Assembly: GCF_036173105.1 (NCBI RefSeq)
Contig: NZ_CP108053.1
Location: forward strand, 4,836,001-4,900,000
Reading direction: 5' to 3'
DNA length: 64,000 bases
Source of the DNA: Streptomyces sp. NBC_00287
GTDB lineage: Bacteria; Actinomycetota; Actinomycetes; Streptomycetales; Streptomycetaceae
Shown here: positions 26,231 through 33,961 of the stretch, in pieces
Layout of the letters: each line of letters starts with the position of its first letter
Position numbering within the stretch: the first letter of the stretch is position 1
Program-made: the position numbers and the translations under genes
Notes under the pieces: generated by a model
Database searches by the model: none
Seen by the model: only the letters and a program-made list of their open reading frames with translations
Told to the model about the DNA's origin: nothing

Positions 26231-26650
26231 TCGAGGGCTTTGCCGGTGCCCGGCATTGCCCTCTTTCTCTTTTCCTGCATGGCTGAAAAAAGTCCCCCGG
26301 CATCCCGGTTCCGCATTTCCCTCACTCGGAATGATCCATTCCGGCGCCCCGCCCGTAAATCTCTCACTCCCGGAATATGAAATTCCGGCGTCCCGGTCCG
26401 CTCACGCGTGTTTCGACAAGGGACGGTGCGCGGGGTGGCAACCACGGGGGTGGGGGTGTTCGTAGTGTCGTCGCAGTGGCCCTCCCGTCGACCGGTGCCC
26501 TCCTCGTACTTCCCCCGGCGAGGAGCGTCCCGGCGGTGGGAGGGCCACTCCGTGCCCCAGGTCCCGCGGCCCCCGGGGCAGCGCACCGGCCCTTCCCCCG
26601 GACACCCGAACCGACACCCTTCCCCGGACAAGAGTGAGGCTCAGCCCAAC
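26231..26650. other. 420-base gap before the DAHP synthase gene
   Basis: No gene is seen. The middle holds two matching palindromes (entered separately at 26327-26387). The rest, GC-rich and Pro/Arg-like in all frames, should contain the DAHP synthase promoter and leader. Confidence 0.45.
26327..26387. promoter_or_regulatory. Pair of identical-form palindromes CGGAAT-N5-ATTCCG
   Basis: CGGAAT-gatcc-ATTCCG (26327-26343) and CGGAAT-atgaa-ATTCCG (26371-26387) share perfect 6-base arms and a 5-base spacer of different sequence. Their centres are 44 bases apart, about four helical turns, and both sit in the longer context CTCACTC...GGCG. This is the layout of a tandem operator upstream of the DAHP synthase gene (start 26651). 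The regulator is unknown. Confidence 0.65.
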
Positions 26651-28039
26651 ATGAATGCTGATCAGCGCATGACGGATGTGGATTCCTGGCGCCTGCTTCC
26701 GGCCGCCCAGCAGCCCGACTGGCCCGACCCGGACGCCCTCAAGGGCGTGCTCGAAGAGCTGGCGTCCTACCCGCCGCTGGTGTTCGCCGGGGAGTGCGAC
26801 CAACTGCGTGAGCGCATCGCCCGGGTGGCCAAGGGCGAGGCCTTTCTGCTCCAGGGCGGCGACTGCGCCGAGACCTTCGACGGGATCACCGCCGACCAGG
26901 TGCGGGACAAGGTCAAGACGCTGCTGCAGATGGCCGCCGTACTGACCTACGCCACCTCCGTACCGGTCGTGAAGATCGGCAGGATCGCCGGTCAGTACTC
27001 CAAGCCGCGCTCCAAGCCCGTCGAGGTCCGCGGCGAGATCACCCTGCCCGTCTACCGCGGTGATGCCGTCAACGGGCAGGAGTTCACCGAGGAGGCCCGC
27101 CGGCCCGACCCGGAACGCCTCAAACGCATGTACCACGCCTCCGCCTCCACCCTGAACCTCATACGGGCCTTCGTCACCGGTGGGTACGGGGATCTGCGGC
27201 AGGTGCACGAGTGGAACCGGGACTTCGTCAACAACTCCCCCATCGGCGCCCGTTACGAGGCCCTCGCCCGGGACATCGACCGCGCCCTGACCTTCCTCGC
27301 CGCCTGTGGCGCGGACCCCGGCGAGTTCCACCTCGCGGAGTTCTACTCCAGCCACGAGGCGCTGCTGCTCGACTACGAGGCCGCCCTCACCCGTACCGAC
27401 TCGCGCACCGGGCACGCCTACGACGTCTCCGGGCACATGGTCTGGATCGGTGAGCGCACCCGCCAACTCGACCACGCGCACGTGCAGTTCGCGGCATCGG
27501 TGCGCAACCCCGTGGCCGTCAAGCTCGGTCCGTCGGTCTCCCGCGACGAGGTGCTCGCGCTCATCGACAAGCTGGACCCCGAACGGGAGCCGGGCCGCCT
27601 GTCGTTCATCACGCGGATGGGCCGCGACAAGGTGCGTGACGTACTGCCCTCGCTCGTCGAGGCCGTGGGCGAGGCCGAGGCGCCCGTCGCCTGGATCTGC
27701 GACCCGATGCACGGCAACACCTTCTCTGCGGCCAGCGGTCACAAGACCCGCCGCTTCGACGACGTCCTGGACGAGGTGACCGGCTTCTTCGAGGCGCACC
27801 GTGAGCTCGGCACCCACCCCGGCGGCATCCACATCGAGCTGACCGGCGATGACGTCACCGAGTGCGTCGGCGGCGGCCACCCCATCGGCCTGACCGATCT
27901 GCACCGCCGCTACCAGACCGCCTGCGACCCCCGGCTCAACCGCTACCAGGCGCTCGATCTCGCCTTCCAGGTCGCGGAGTTGTACGCCGACCGCGCCGTC
28001 CGGGCCATTCCTGGGCCGCGTATCGCACGGGCGGCCTGA
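26651..28039 (+). CDS. 3-deoxy-D-arabino-heptulosonate 7-phosphate synthase, class II
   Basis: 462 residues, full length for the plant/actinomycete class II type. Motifs include FLLQGGDCAETF, VVKIGRIAGQYSKPRS, KLGPSVS, WICDPMHGNTFSA and GGIHIELTGDDVTECVGG. It joins phosphoenolpyruvate and erythrose 4-phosphate, the first step of the shikimate pathway, using a divalent metal. A second, cluster-borne copy like this commonly raises chorismate supply; here the user is the anthranilate synthase at 43,230. The start is ATG 26651; ATG 26669 (MTDVDSW) is an alternative. An upstream in-frame extension to 26,408 is Arg-rich and not credible. Confidence 0.95.
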   Translation: MNADQRMTDVDSWRLLPAAQQPDWPDPDALKGVLEELASYPPLVFAGECDQLRERIARVAKGEAFLLQGGDCAETFDGITADQVRDKVKTLLQMAAVLTYATSVPVVKIGRIAGQYSKPRSKPVEVRGEITLPVYRGDAVNGQEFTEEARRPDPERLKRMYHASASTLNLIRAFVTGGYGDLRQVHEWNRDFVNNSPIGARYEALARDIDRALTFLAACGADPGEFHLAEFYSSHEALLLDYEAALTRTDSRTGHAYDVSGHMVWIGERTRQLDHAHVQFAASVRNPVAVKLGPSVSRDEVLALIDKLDPEREPGRLSFITRMGRDKVRDVLPSLVEAVGEAEAPVAWICDPMHGNTFSAASGHKTRRFDDVLDEVTGFFEAHRELGTHPGGIHIELTGDDVTECVGGGHPIGLTDLHRRYQTACDPRLNRYQALDLAFQVAELYADRAVRAIPGPRIARAA

Positions 28040-28057
28040 GCAGGCACGTCGTCTGCG

Positions 28058-28087
28058 TGAGGCCGGGCCGACGGTGGTCCGGCCTCA
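28058..28087 (+). terminator. Stem-loop after the DAHP synthase gene
   Basis: TGAGGCCGG (28058-28066) pairs with CCGGCCTCA (28079-28087) around a 12-base loop, starting 19 bases after the stop codon. There is no T run, as is common in Streptomyces. Confidence 0.6.
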
Positions 28088-28134
28088 GCGGCGCGCCCCT
28101 TCGTATCCATCGAAACTCTCGATCCAAGTAGAAA

Positions 28135-28154
28135 ACCCGCATGCGGGTATGTTT
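28135..28154. promoter_or_regulatory. ARE-like palindrome upstream of the AraC-type regulator gene
   Basis: ACCCGCATGCGGGT (28135-28148) is a perfect 14-base palindrome, continuing into ATGTTT. Seventeen bases (28138-28154) are identical to the palindrome beside the receptor gene at 25081-25097. It ends about 50 bases before the regulator start, a sensible place for repression by the ScbR-like receptor. Confidence 0.75.
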
Positions 28155-28204
28155 CTCTGGTGGTGCTTCTTCGAGAGCTCCGACATCGGAACAGGGGGTA
28201 CGCG

Positions 28205-29194
28205 ATGCAACGTGTCAGTGAGGTGAAGCCGCGGCAGCTGCGCAGGTGCACTGCCGATCCGCCGCCCGCAGAGCGCGGTGGCCTGCAGATCGTCAAGAGC
28301 CATGAGGAGATCCTCGAAGGGACGACGGTCCGGCATCGGTTCGGTGAGGTGACCGTGTCGCTCGTCCAGGGCGGGCCTCGTGAACTCGTCCGGCCCGGGC
28401 GGCTGATCGGGGACGGTGAGCGGTCGCGGCTGCGGATGTGCCGACCGCTGCACGGCGAGGTCTGGGTGTTCCAGGACGGCCGCCATGGTGTCGTACGGCC
28501 GCCGCAGCTGATCTCCTTCGACACCGGCCGCCCGTTCAAGGTGATCATGCCGGAGGAGTTCCGGATGGTCGACGTCATGGTGACGCACTCCCTGGTCGGG
28601 CTCACCGCCGCCGACACCCAGCGTCTGACCGCCCGTGCCTGGAGCGGCGACCAGGGTGCCGCGGCCCTGCTCAGCAGCCTGCTCGAAGGCCTGGGCCGGC
28701 ACGGGGAGGAAGTCGAGACGGCCGTCGATCTGCTCGGCGGCAGCGTCGCCGGGCTCACCGCCGTGCTGTTCGCCGAGCGGATGCGCGAGGTCGCCCCCGA
28801 CAGCGAGATCGCCCGCCAGGCACTGATGCTCCGGATCCAGGCCCATGTCCGCGAGCACCTCGCGGAGCCGAGCCTGAGCCCGATCGAGGTGGCCCGCCGG
28901 CACAACATCTCGCTGCGTTATCTCCAGAAGATCTTCCAGGAGTTCGGTGTCAGCCCGGCCCGCTGGATCCGCGACGAGCGGCTCGCCCGCTGCCGGTCCG
29001 AACTGGCCGACCCCTCCCTCGACCACCTGCCCGTCGCGCTGATCGGCGAGCGGGCGGGACTGTACGGGGCGTCCCACTTCAGCCGCCTGTTCCGCGGCCG
29101 CTACGGGGTCACACCCAGCGAGTTCCGGAAGGAGCGCCGCGCCATGGACCACCACATCGACCCCGTCGGCCCTAACGCCGGAGCCCGGCGATGA
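28205..29194 (+). CDS. AraC-family transcriptional regulator
   Basis: 329 residues. The N-terminal ~190 residues resemble the AraC-type ligand/dimerisation domain (VVRPPQLISFDTGRPFKVIMPEEFRM). The C-terminal double helix-turn-helix is clear: ALMLRIQAHVREHLAEPSLSPIEVARRHNISLRYLQKIFQEFGVSPARWIRDERLARC and ASHFSRLFRGRYGVTPSEFRKER. The start is ATG 28205 after AGGGGG; ATG-like starts further left lie closer to the operator. Its stop overlaps the next small gene, coupling it to the SARP regulator. It likely activates the island in response to the signalling pair. Confidence 0.9.
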   Translation: MQRVSEVKPRQLRRCTADPPPAERGGLQIVKSHEEILEGTTVRHRFGEVTVSLVQGGPRELVRPGRLIGDGERSRLRMCRPLHGEVWVFQDGRHGVVRPPQLISFDTGRPFKVIMPEEFRMVDVMVTHSLVGLTAADTQRLTARAWSGDQGAAALLSSLLEGLGRHGEEVETAVDLLGGSVAGLTAVLFAERMREVAPDSEIARQALMLRIQAHVREHLAEPSLSPIEVARRHNISLRYLQKIFQEFGVSPARWIRDERLARCRSELADPSLDHLPVALIGERAGLYGASHFSRLFRGRYGVTPSEFRKERRAMDHHIDPVGPNAGARR

Positions 29195-29397
29195 GCGCGA
29201 ACACCGGCGCCGCCTCGTCGGCGCGCTACGGAAGCGTCGAGCACTTCCTCGGCCTGCTGCTGCCCGGCGGACTGCCGCCGGAGTCGTCCTGCCCCGGCCG
29301 CCTGGTCTCGGCCAAGACGGTCACCCACCAGAACACGGCACCGCACCCGGCCGTACGGGACCGGGGCAAGGCCCAGGGCCGCAGGAGGAAGACATGA
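29191..29397 (+). CDS. Small coupled open reading frame, unknown
   Basis: 68 residues with no recognisable domain: a Ser/Ala start, a short hydrophobic patch VEHFLGLLLPGGL, and a basic tail GKAQGRRRKT. The case for translation is its exact coupling on both sides: ATGA overlap with the AraC gene at 29191-29194 and ATGA overlap with the SARP gene at 29394-29397. It may chiefly serve to couple the two regulator genes. No function is proposed. Confidence 0.5.
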   Translation: MSANTGAASSARYGSVEHFLGLLLPGGLPPESSCPGRLVSAKTVTHQNTAPHPAVRDRGKAQGRRRKT

Positions 29398-31337
29398 CCG
29401 CCACCGCGACCGGCCTGACCGAGCTGCGGATCAAGGTCCTCGGCCCGCTGGAGATCCATGTGGGCGGCGAGTGCCGCACCCTGACCGCACCGATGGCGCG
29501 GCGGGCCATGGCCGTACTGCTGCTGGACGCCAACCATCTGGTGTCCACGCAGGCCCTCGTCGAGGAGCTGTGGGACGAGGAGCCGCCGCGGCTCGCCCGC
29601 AAGACCGTGCAGACGTACATCTACCAACTGCGCCAGGCCCTCAAGGGCAGCGTCGACGGCGACAGCGGGGAACGGCTGGAGACCGGGCCCGGCGGGTACC
29701 GGCTGACGGCGCGTCCGGGGGAGCTGGATCTGTGGGAGTTCGAGCAGCGGGTGTCCCGGGCCCGTGCCGCGCTCGCCTCCGGGGCGCCCGAGGACGCCGC
29801 CCGGCTGCTGCGCGAGGGGCTCGCGCTGTGGCGGGGGGAGCCGTTCGCGGGGCTCGAGGCGGGTCCGCTGCTCACCGCGCGGATCGCGCAGATCGGCGAG
29901 GCCCGGCTCGGCGCGCTGGAGCTGCGGATCGAGGCGGATCTGCAACTCGGCCGCCACCAGGCGCTGGTGGCGGAGTTGCGGCGGCTCACCGTGGACCATC
30001 CGCTGGACGAGCGGTTCACCGCCCAGCTGATGATCGCCGCGCACCGGTCCGGACAGCGCAGCACGGCTCTCGACGCCTATCTGCGGCTGCGCCACCGGCT
30101 CGTCGACGAACTGGGCATCGAACCGTCCGAGCGGGTGCGCAAACTCCAGCAGGACATACTGCGCGAGGTCCTGCCGCCCGCCGCAAAGCCCGAGAAGGCG
30201 GTCGTACGGCGTCCCGCGGCCCCGGCGCCCGTCACGCCCGCGGTTAATCAACTGCCGTTGGAGACACCGGACTTCGTGGGCCGGGATATCGAACTGGATC
30301 GGATCGGGGAGCCGTTCACCGCTCCCGGACCCCATGTGATCACGGTGCTGGGACCGGCCGGTGTCGGCAAGACCTCGCTCGCCGTACGGGCCGCCCGCGC
30401 GCTGGGCGAACGGTTTCCCGACGGGCTGCTGTACGCCTCCCTGCACGACGGATCCGACCGGCCGCGCTCGCCGGAGGCCGTGCTGCGGTCGCTGCTGGAC
30501 GGGCTCGGCATCGGACGGCCCCGGCAGCCCGAGGACACCGAGGGACTCGCCGCGCTCTTCCGGGCCGCCGCCCGGGAACGCAAGCTGCTCGTGCTGCTCG
30601 ACGACGCCGCCGCCCCCGACCAGGTGCTCGCGCTGCTGCCCGGCGGCGACTCCTGCCTGACCCTGGTGACCTCCCGGGTCCGGCTGTCACTGCCCGGCGC
30701 CCGGCGGCTGACCCTCGGGCCGCTCGGCGCCGAGGACGCGGCCGTGTTCTTCGAGCGGCTGGTCGGCGAGGAGCGCATCACCGGGCACCAGGCGGCGCTG
30801 CGGCACGTGGTCGCCCGGATGGGCGGACATCCGCTGATGCTGCGCGCCGTGGGCGAGCTGTACGCGGCCCGGCCCATGTGGACCCTCACCGATCTGGCCG
30901 CGGGACTCCTCGACGACGACCGGCTGGTCGCCGAACTCCAGGACGAGGCCTGCGCCGCGCTCGCCCGTGCGGACAGCGCCCTGGCCCGGCTCGCGCCCTG
31001 GCTGCGCAGGTCGATGTTCCTGCTTGCCGCGGCGGGCCCGGGACCCTTCGACACCGAGCAGGTCAAGAAGGTGCTCGAGCTCGACACCTGGAGCGCCCAG
31101 TCGGTCGTGGGGCGGCTGCTGGACCGGCATGTCCTGGTCCTCGCCGACGCACCGCCGGGCGGTTCGGCCACCTTCCGGATCCCGGAGATCGTCCGCTTCG
31201 GCGTCCTCGCGCACGCGGCGGAGGGCGTGCGGGTGGCTGCGCCGGCCGAGCCGATGCCCACGGAGCCGCCCGTGACGGGCTGCGGTCGTCCCGCCCGGAC
31301 GGCGCTGTCCGTGGCCCGGCAGGGCGGCCTTCGGTGA
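29394..31337 (+). CDS. SARP-family pathway activator with NB-ARC ATPase domain
   Basis: 647 residues. An OmpR-type winged-helix domain (about 10-105), a bacterial transcriptional activation domain (about 112-257, ending LDAYLRLRHRLVDELGIEPSERVRKLQQDIL) and an NB-ARC ATPase domain (about 285-540) with P-loop GPAGVGKTS and Walker B KLLVLLDDA. It is an AfsR-like SARP that ends without the tetratricopeptide repeats of AfsR (about 990 residues). SARPs activate Streptomyces biosynthetic clusters by binding direct repeats near promoters. It precedes the biosynthetic block by 180 bases and is probably its direct activator. Confidence 0.93.
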   Translation: MTATATGLTELRIKVLGPLEIHVGGECRTLTAPMARRAMAVLLLDANHLVSTQALVEELWDEEPPRLARKTVQTYIYQLRQALKGSVDGDSGERLETGPGGYRLTARPGELDLWEFEQRVSRARAALASGAPEDAARLLREGLALWRGEPFAGLEAGPLLTARIAQIGEARLGALELRIEADLQLGRHQALVAELRRLTVDHPLDERFTAQLMIAAHRSGQRSTALDAYLRLRHRLVDELGIEPSERVRKLQQDILREVLPPAAKPEKAVVRRPAAPAPVTPAVNQLPLETPDFVGRDIELDRIGEPFTAPGPHVITVLGPAGVGKTSLAVRAARALGERFPDGLLYASLHDGSDRPRSPEAVLRSLLDGLGIGRPRQPEDTEGLAALFRAAARERKLLVLLDDAAAPDQVLALLPGGDSCLTLVTSRVRLSLPGARRLTLGPLGAEDAAVFFERLVGEERITGHQAALRHVVARMGGHPLMLRAVGELYAARPMWTLTDLAAGLLDDDRLVAELQDEACAALARADSALARLAPWLRRSMFLLAAAGPGPFDTEQVKKVLELDTWSAQSVVGRLLDRHVLVLADAPPGGSATFRIPEIVRFGVLAHAAEGVRVAAPAEPMPTEPPVTGCGRPARTALSVARQGGLR

Positions 31338-31516
31338 CCTGGGCCCCGTAGCCCTTTTCAGCCTGTTGCAGCCGTCCGCGCAAGCACCCCGCGCAACCCC
31401 CGAAAACCGGCTCTGACCAGCACGTTTGCCCGCCCTTGGACACGCCTTGGGCGGGTGTTGAACGGGCCACAGGAGTCTGGACAACGGCGACGGAACGAAC
31501 CATCCAAGGAGACCCC

Positions 31517-32398
31517 ATGACGGACCAGCAGTTCGGCCAGCTCGACGTCCGCTACCTCAACCACTCCGCGCTCGCCCTGCCCGGCGGCGGGGAGCTGTAC
31601 TACGAGGACAGCGGCGAGGGCCCGGCGGTGACCCTGCTGAACAACTTCTACATCGTCAGCCCGATCTGGCGGAACTTCACCACCGCCCTGGCCGACGACT
31701 TCCGGCTCGTCCACTACGACCTGCGCAACCAGGGCGCCTCCAACCCGGGCCCCGAGCCGGTCAAGTTCATGGACCACGTCGAGGACGTGCGCCGGCTGCT
31801 GGACCACCTCGGCATCGAGAAGACCTACCTGGTCGGCACGTCCATATCCACCCTCATCGCCCGGGAGTTCGCGCTGAAGTACCCGGAGCGCGTCGCCGGC
31901 CTGGTCCTGGTGGGCCCGGCGTTCTCGCCCAACGGCACCCTGCGCCGCAAGCTCGTCAGCCGCTCCTGGCTCGCCAGCCTGGAGTCCGGCGGCACCCAGC
32001 AGCTGTTCGGTCACCTCTACCCGCTGGTCTTCCCGGACCAGATGATCCACGAGGGCGGCACCGCGGCCTACCTGGCGCTCAAGGACAACTTCCTGTCCCT
32101 GCTCTCCGTCGGCTCCATCCGCGAGAACCTGCTCGCCTCCCTGGAGATCGAGGACGACCCCGAGGAGCTCGCCCGCCTCGCCGCCCCGACGCTGATCATC
32201 AACGGCGACGGCGACTTCGCGTGGAGCGAGTCCGTCATCGAGGACGCGCTCAACCGCATCCCGGACAGCCGGGCGGTCACCCTCCCGCGCGCCGGGCACG
32301 TGCCGTTCTTCGACGACCCGCAGGGCTTCCAGACGGCCGTCTCCGAGTTCGTGCACGAGCTGGAAGCGCGACACGCGGCCCGGACCGCCACCGCGTAG
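31517..32398 (+). CDS. Alpha/beta-fold hydrolase
   Basis: 293 residues. Nucleophile Ser109 in the elbow GTSIS, acid Asp231 or Asp233 in NGDGDFAW and His261 in AGHVPFF form a complete triad. The oxyanion region LLNNFYIVSPIWRNF and the YDLRNQGAS motif fit the epoxide hydrolase/thioesterase-like group. ATG 31517 has AAGGAGA upstream. It is the first gene of the biosynthetic run. Release or editing of carrier-bound intermediates is a likely role, but the substrate cannot be read from the sequence. Confidence 0.88.
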   Translation: MTDQQFGQLDVRYLNHSALALPGGGELYYEDSGEGPAVTLLNNFYIVSPIWRNFTTALADDFRLVHYDLRNQGASNPGPEPVKFMDHVEDVRRLLDHLGIEKTYLVGTSISTLIAREFALKYPERVAGLVLVGPAFSPNGTLRRKLVSRSWLASLESGGTQQLFGHLYPLVFPDQMIHEGGTAAYLALKDNFLSLLSVGSIRENLLASLEIEDDPEELARLAAPTLIINGDGDFAWSESVIEDALNRIPDSRAVTLPRAGHVPFFDDPQGFQTAVSEFVHELEARHAARTATA

Positions 32399-32471
32399 CC
32401 GTGGCCTCCCGACCCCGATCCACACCACCCCAAAGACGCACACCACGTCCCGACGCTGGAGACAAGCACTC

Positions 32472-33617
32472 ATGACAACACGTCTGTTGACCGGGGCCAC
32501 CGGCTTCGTCGGCGGAGCCGTGGTCCTCGAACTCCTCGACAAGACCGACGACCCCGTCATCGCCCTGGTCCGCGGCAAGGACGACTCCGAGGCCACGCAG
32601 CGCCTGCACAAGACGCTCTCGGAGATGGCGGACGGCTACGGCCGCTCCGATCTGCACCCGGAGATCCTGCGTCGGACCGTGGCCGTGCACGGCGACATGA
32701 CCGTCGACGGCTGCGGAGCCGACCTGACCGCGCTGCCGCCCGTCGACGAGGTCTGGCACTGCGCCGCCTCGCTGCGCTACGAGGAGGAGTACCGCACCGA
32801 GATCGAGGCGCAGAACGTCCAGGGCACCGCCAACGTCCTCGACCTCGCCCGCAAGGTGGGCGCGCGCACCTTCAACTACGTCTCCACCGCCTACGTCGCC
32901 GGCTCGCGCACCGACCTCATCGCCGAGGGCCCGGTGACCGACCAGTCGGTGGCCAACAACTGCTACGAGCAGACCAAGATGCGGGCCGAGGCCCTCGTCG
33001 AGGAGGCCGCCGCCGACATGCGGATCCGCATCCTGCGGCCCACCGTCGTCATCGGCCACAGCGTCACCCGGCACGGGCTGAACTGGTCGGGCATGTACGG
33101 CTTCGCCCGCCAGGTGCTGGTCTTCAAGAAGACCGCATCCCGCAAGCTCGGCACCTTCCTGTCGCACGCCCGGGTCCGGCTGCTGGCCGACCCCGAGACC
33201 GTCGTCAACCTGGTTCCGGTCGACATCGTCGCCCGCAACGCGGTCGCCATCTCGCTGTCGGACTCGCCCGAGACGTACTTCCACCTCGGTAACTCCGAGG
33301 GCCCGAAGGTCCGCGACATGGTCACCCAGATCTTCGACCTGATCGGCCTGCGCGAGCCGCTGTGGGTGGACGACCGCGACGGCTTCACCGCGATCGACGA
33401 GGCCCTCGACGGCGGCATGGACTTCTACCGCTCCTACCTCCGCTACAACAAGCGCTTCGACCTCACCAACACGGCCGCCGTCTGCGGCGCCGACGCCTCC
33501 TTCGCGCCCACCGGTGAGGAGGAGCTGGCCGAGTACCTCCTGTACTACCTGCGCACCCTGCGCGGCTTCCAGGAGAACAGCGGCAACGACCGGGTCGTGC
33601 ACCCCGTAGCGGCCTGA
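32472..33617 (+). CDS. Thioester-reductase-like extended SDR (NAD-binding 4 family)
   Basis: 381 residues. Cofactor motif GATGFVGG (8-15), WHCAASLRY, and the catalytic Tyr165/Lys169 in YEQTK, with LRPTVVIGHS downstream. This is the family of fatty acyl-CoA reductases and the reductase domains that free products from carrier proteins as aldehydes. As a stand-alone protein next to two carrier proteins it could reduce a carrier thioester to an aldehyde or alcohol. Simple ketone reduction is also possible. ATG 32472 follows GGAGA. Confidence 0.85.
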   Translation: MTTRLLTGATGFVGGAVVLELLDKTDDPVIALVRGKDDSEATQRLHKTLSEMADGYGRSDLHPEILRRTVAVHGDMTVDGCGADLTALPPVDEVWHCAASLRYEEEYRTEIEAQNVQGTANVLDLARKVGARTFNYVSTAYVAGSRTDLIAEGPVTDQSVANNCYEQTKMRAEALVEEAAADMRIRILRPTVVIGHSVTRHGLNWSGMYGFARQVLVFKKTASRKLGTFLSHARVRLLADPETVVNLVPVDIVARNAVAISLSDSPETYFHLGNSEGPKVRDMVTQIFDLIGLREPLWVDDRDGFTAIDEALDGGMDFYRSYLRYNKRFDLTNTAAVCGADASFAPTGEEELAEYLLYYLRTLRGFQENSGNDRVVHPVAA

Positions 33618-33679
33618 CCCGTCCGTCGACGACGAGAACCCCGAGCCTGCGTTTCCCGCGGGCCGTCACTGGAGGAGAC

Positions 33680-33961
33680 ATGAACGACAGCACGACGGTC
33701 GCGGAGCACCTGCGCGGCCTGCTGGAGAACGCGGTCGGCGCTCCGCTGCCGCTGGACGACCCGGCGGCCCGTGCGGCGTCGCTGTGGAACCTGGGGCTCG
33801 CGTCGGCGGGCTTCATGCGCCTGCTCGCCGATGTCGAGGACGCCTTCGGCATCGAGTGGGACCTGGATCAGCCGATCGAGGCGTTCTCGTCCTACGACGC
33901 GCTGCTCGCCCACATCACCGAGCACCTCGAGCGCCGTACGGCCAAGGCGGGGGGTGCGTGA
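33680..33961 (+). CDS. Acyl/peptidyl carrier protein 1 with altered attachment motif
   Basis: 93 residues, four-helix carrier protein size. The attachment site reads LWNLGLASAGFMRLLADVEDAFGI, so Ser42 stands where the phosphopantetheine Ser is expected, but the usual DSL is ASA. The flanks (GLxSxxFMRLL, VEDAFGIEWD) keep the carrier pattern. It overlaps the next gene, an adenylating enzyme, by one base, marking that enzyme as its probable partner. GGAGGAG precedes ATG 33680. The loss of Asp could narrow which phosphopantetheinyl transferase accepts it. Confidence 0.85.
   Translation: MNDSTTVAEHLRGLLENAVGAPLPLDDPAARAASLWNLGLASAGFMRLLADVEDAFGIEWDLDQPIEAFSSYDALLAHITEHLERRTAKAGGA

Noticed and set aside
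31429..31455. Inverted repeat CCCGCCC/GGGCGGG before the first biosynthetic gene as a SARP site
   Set aside because: SARP proteins bind direct heptamer repeats, and this is a short inverted repeat of simple composition; I could not find convincing direct repeats at the right spacing.
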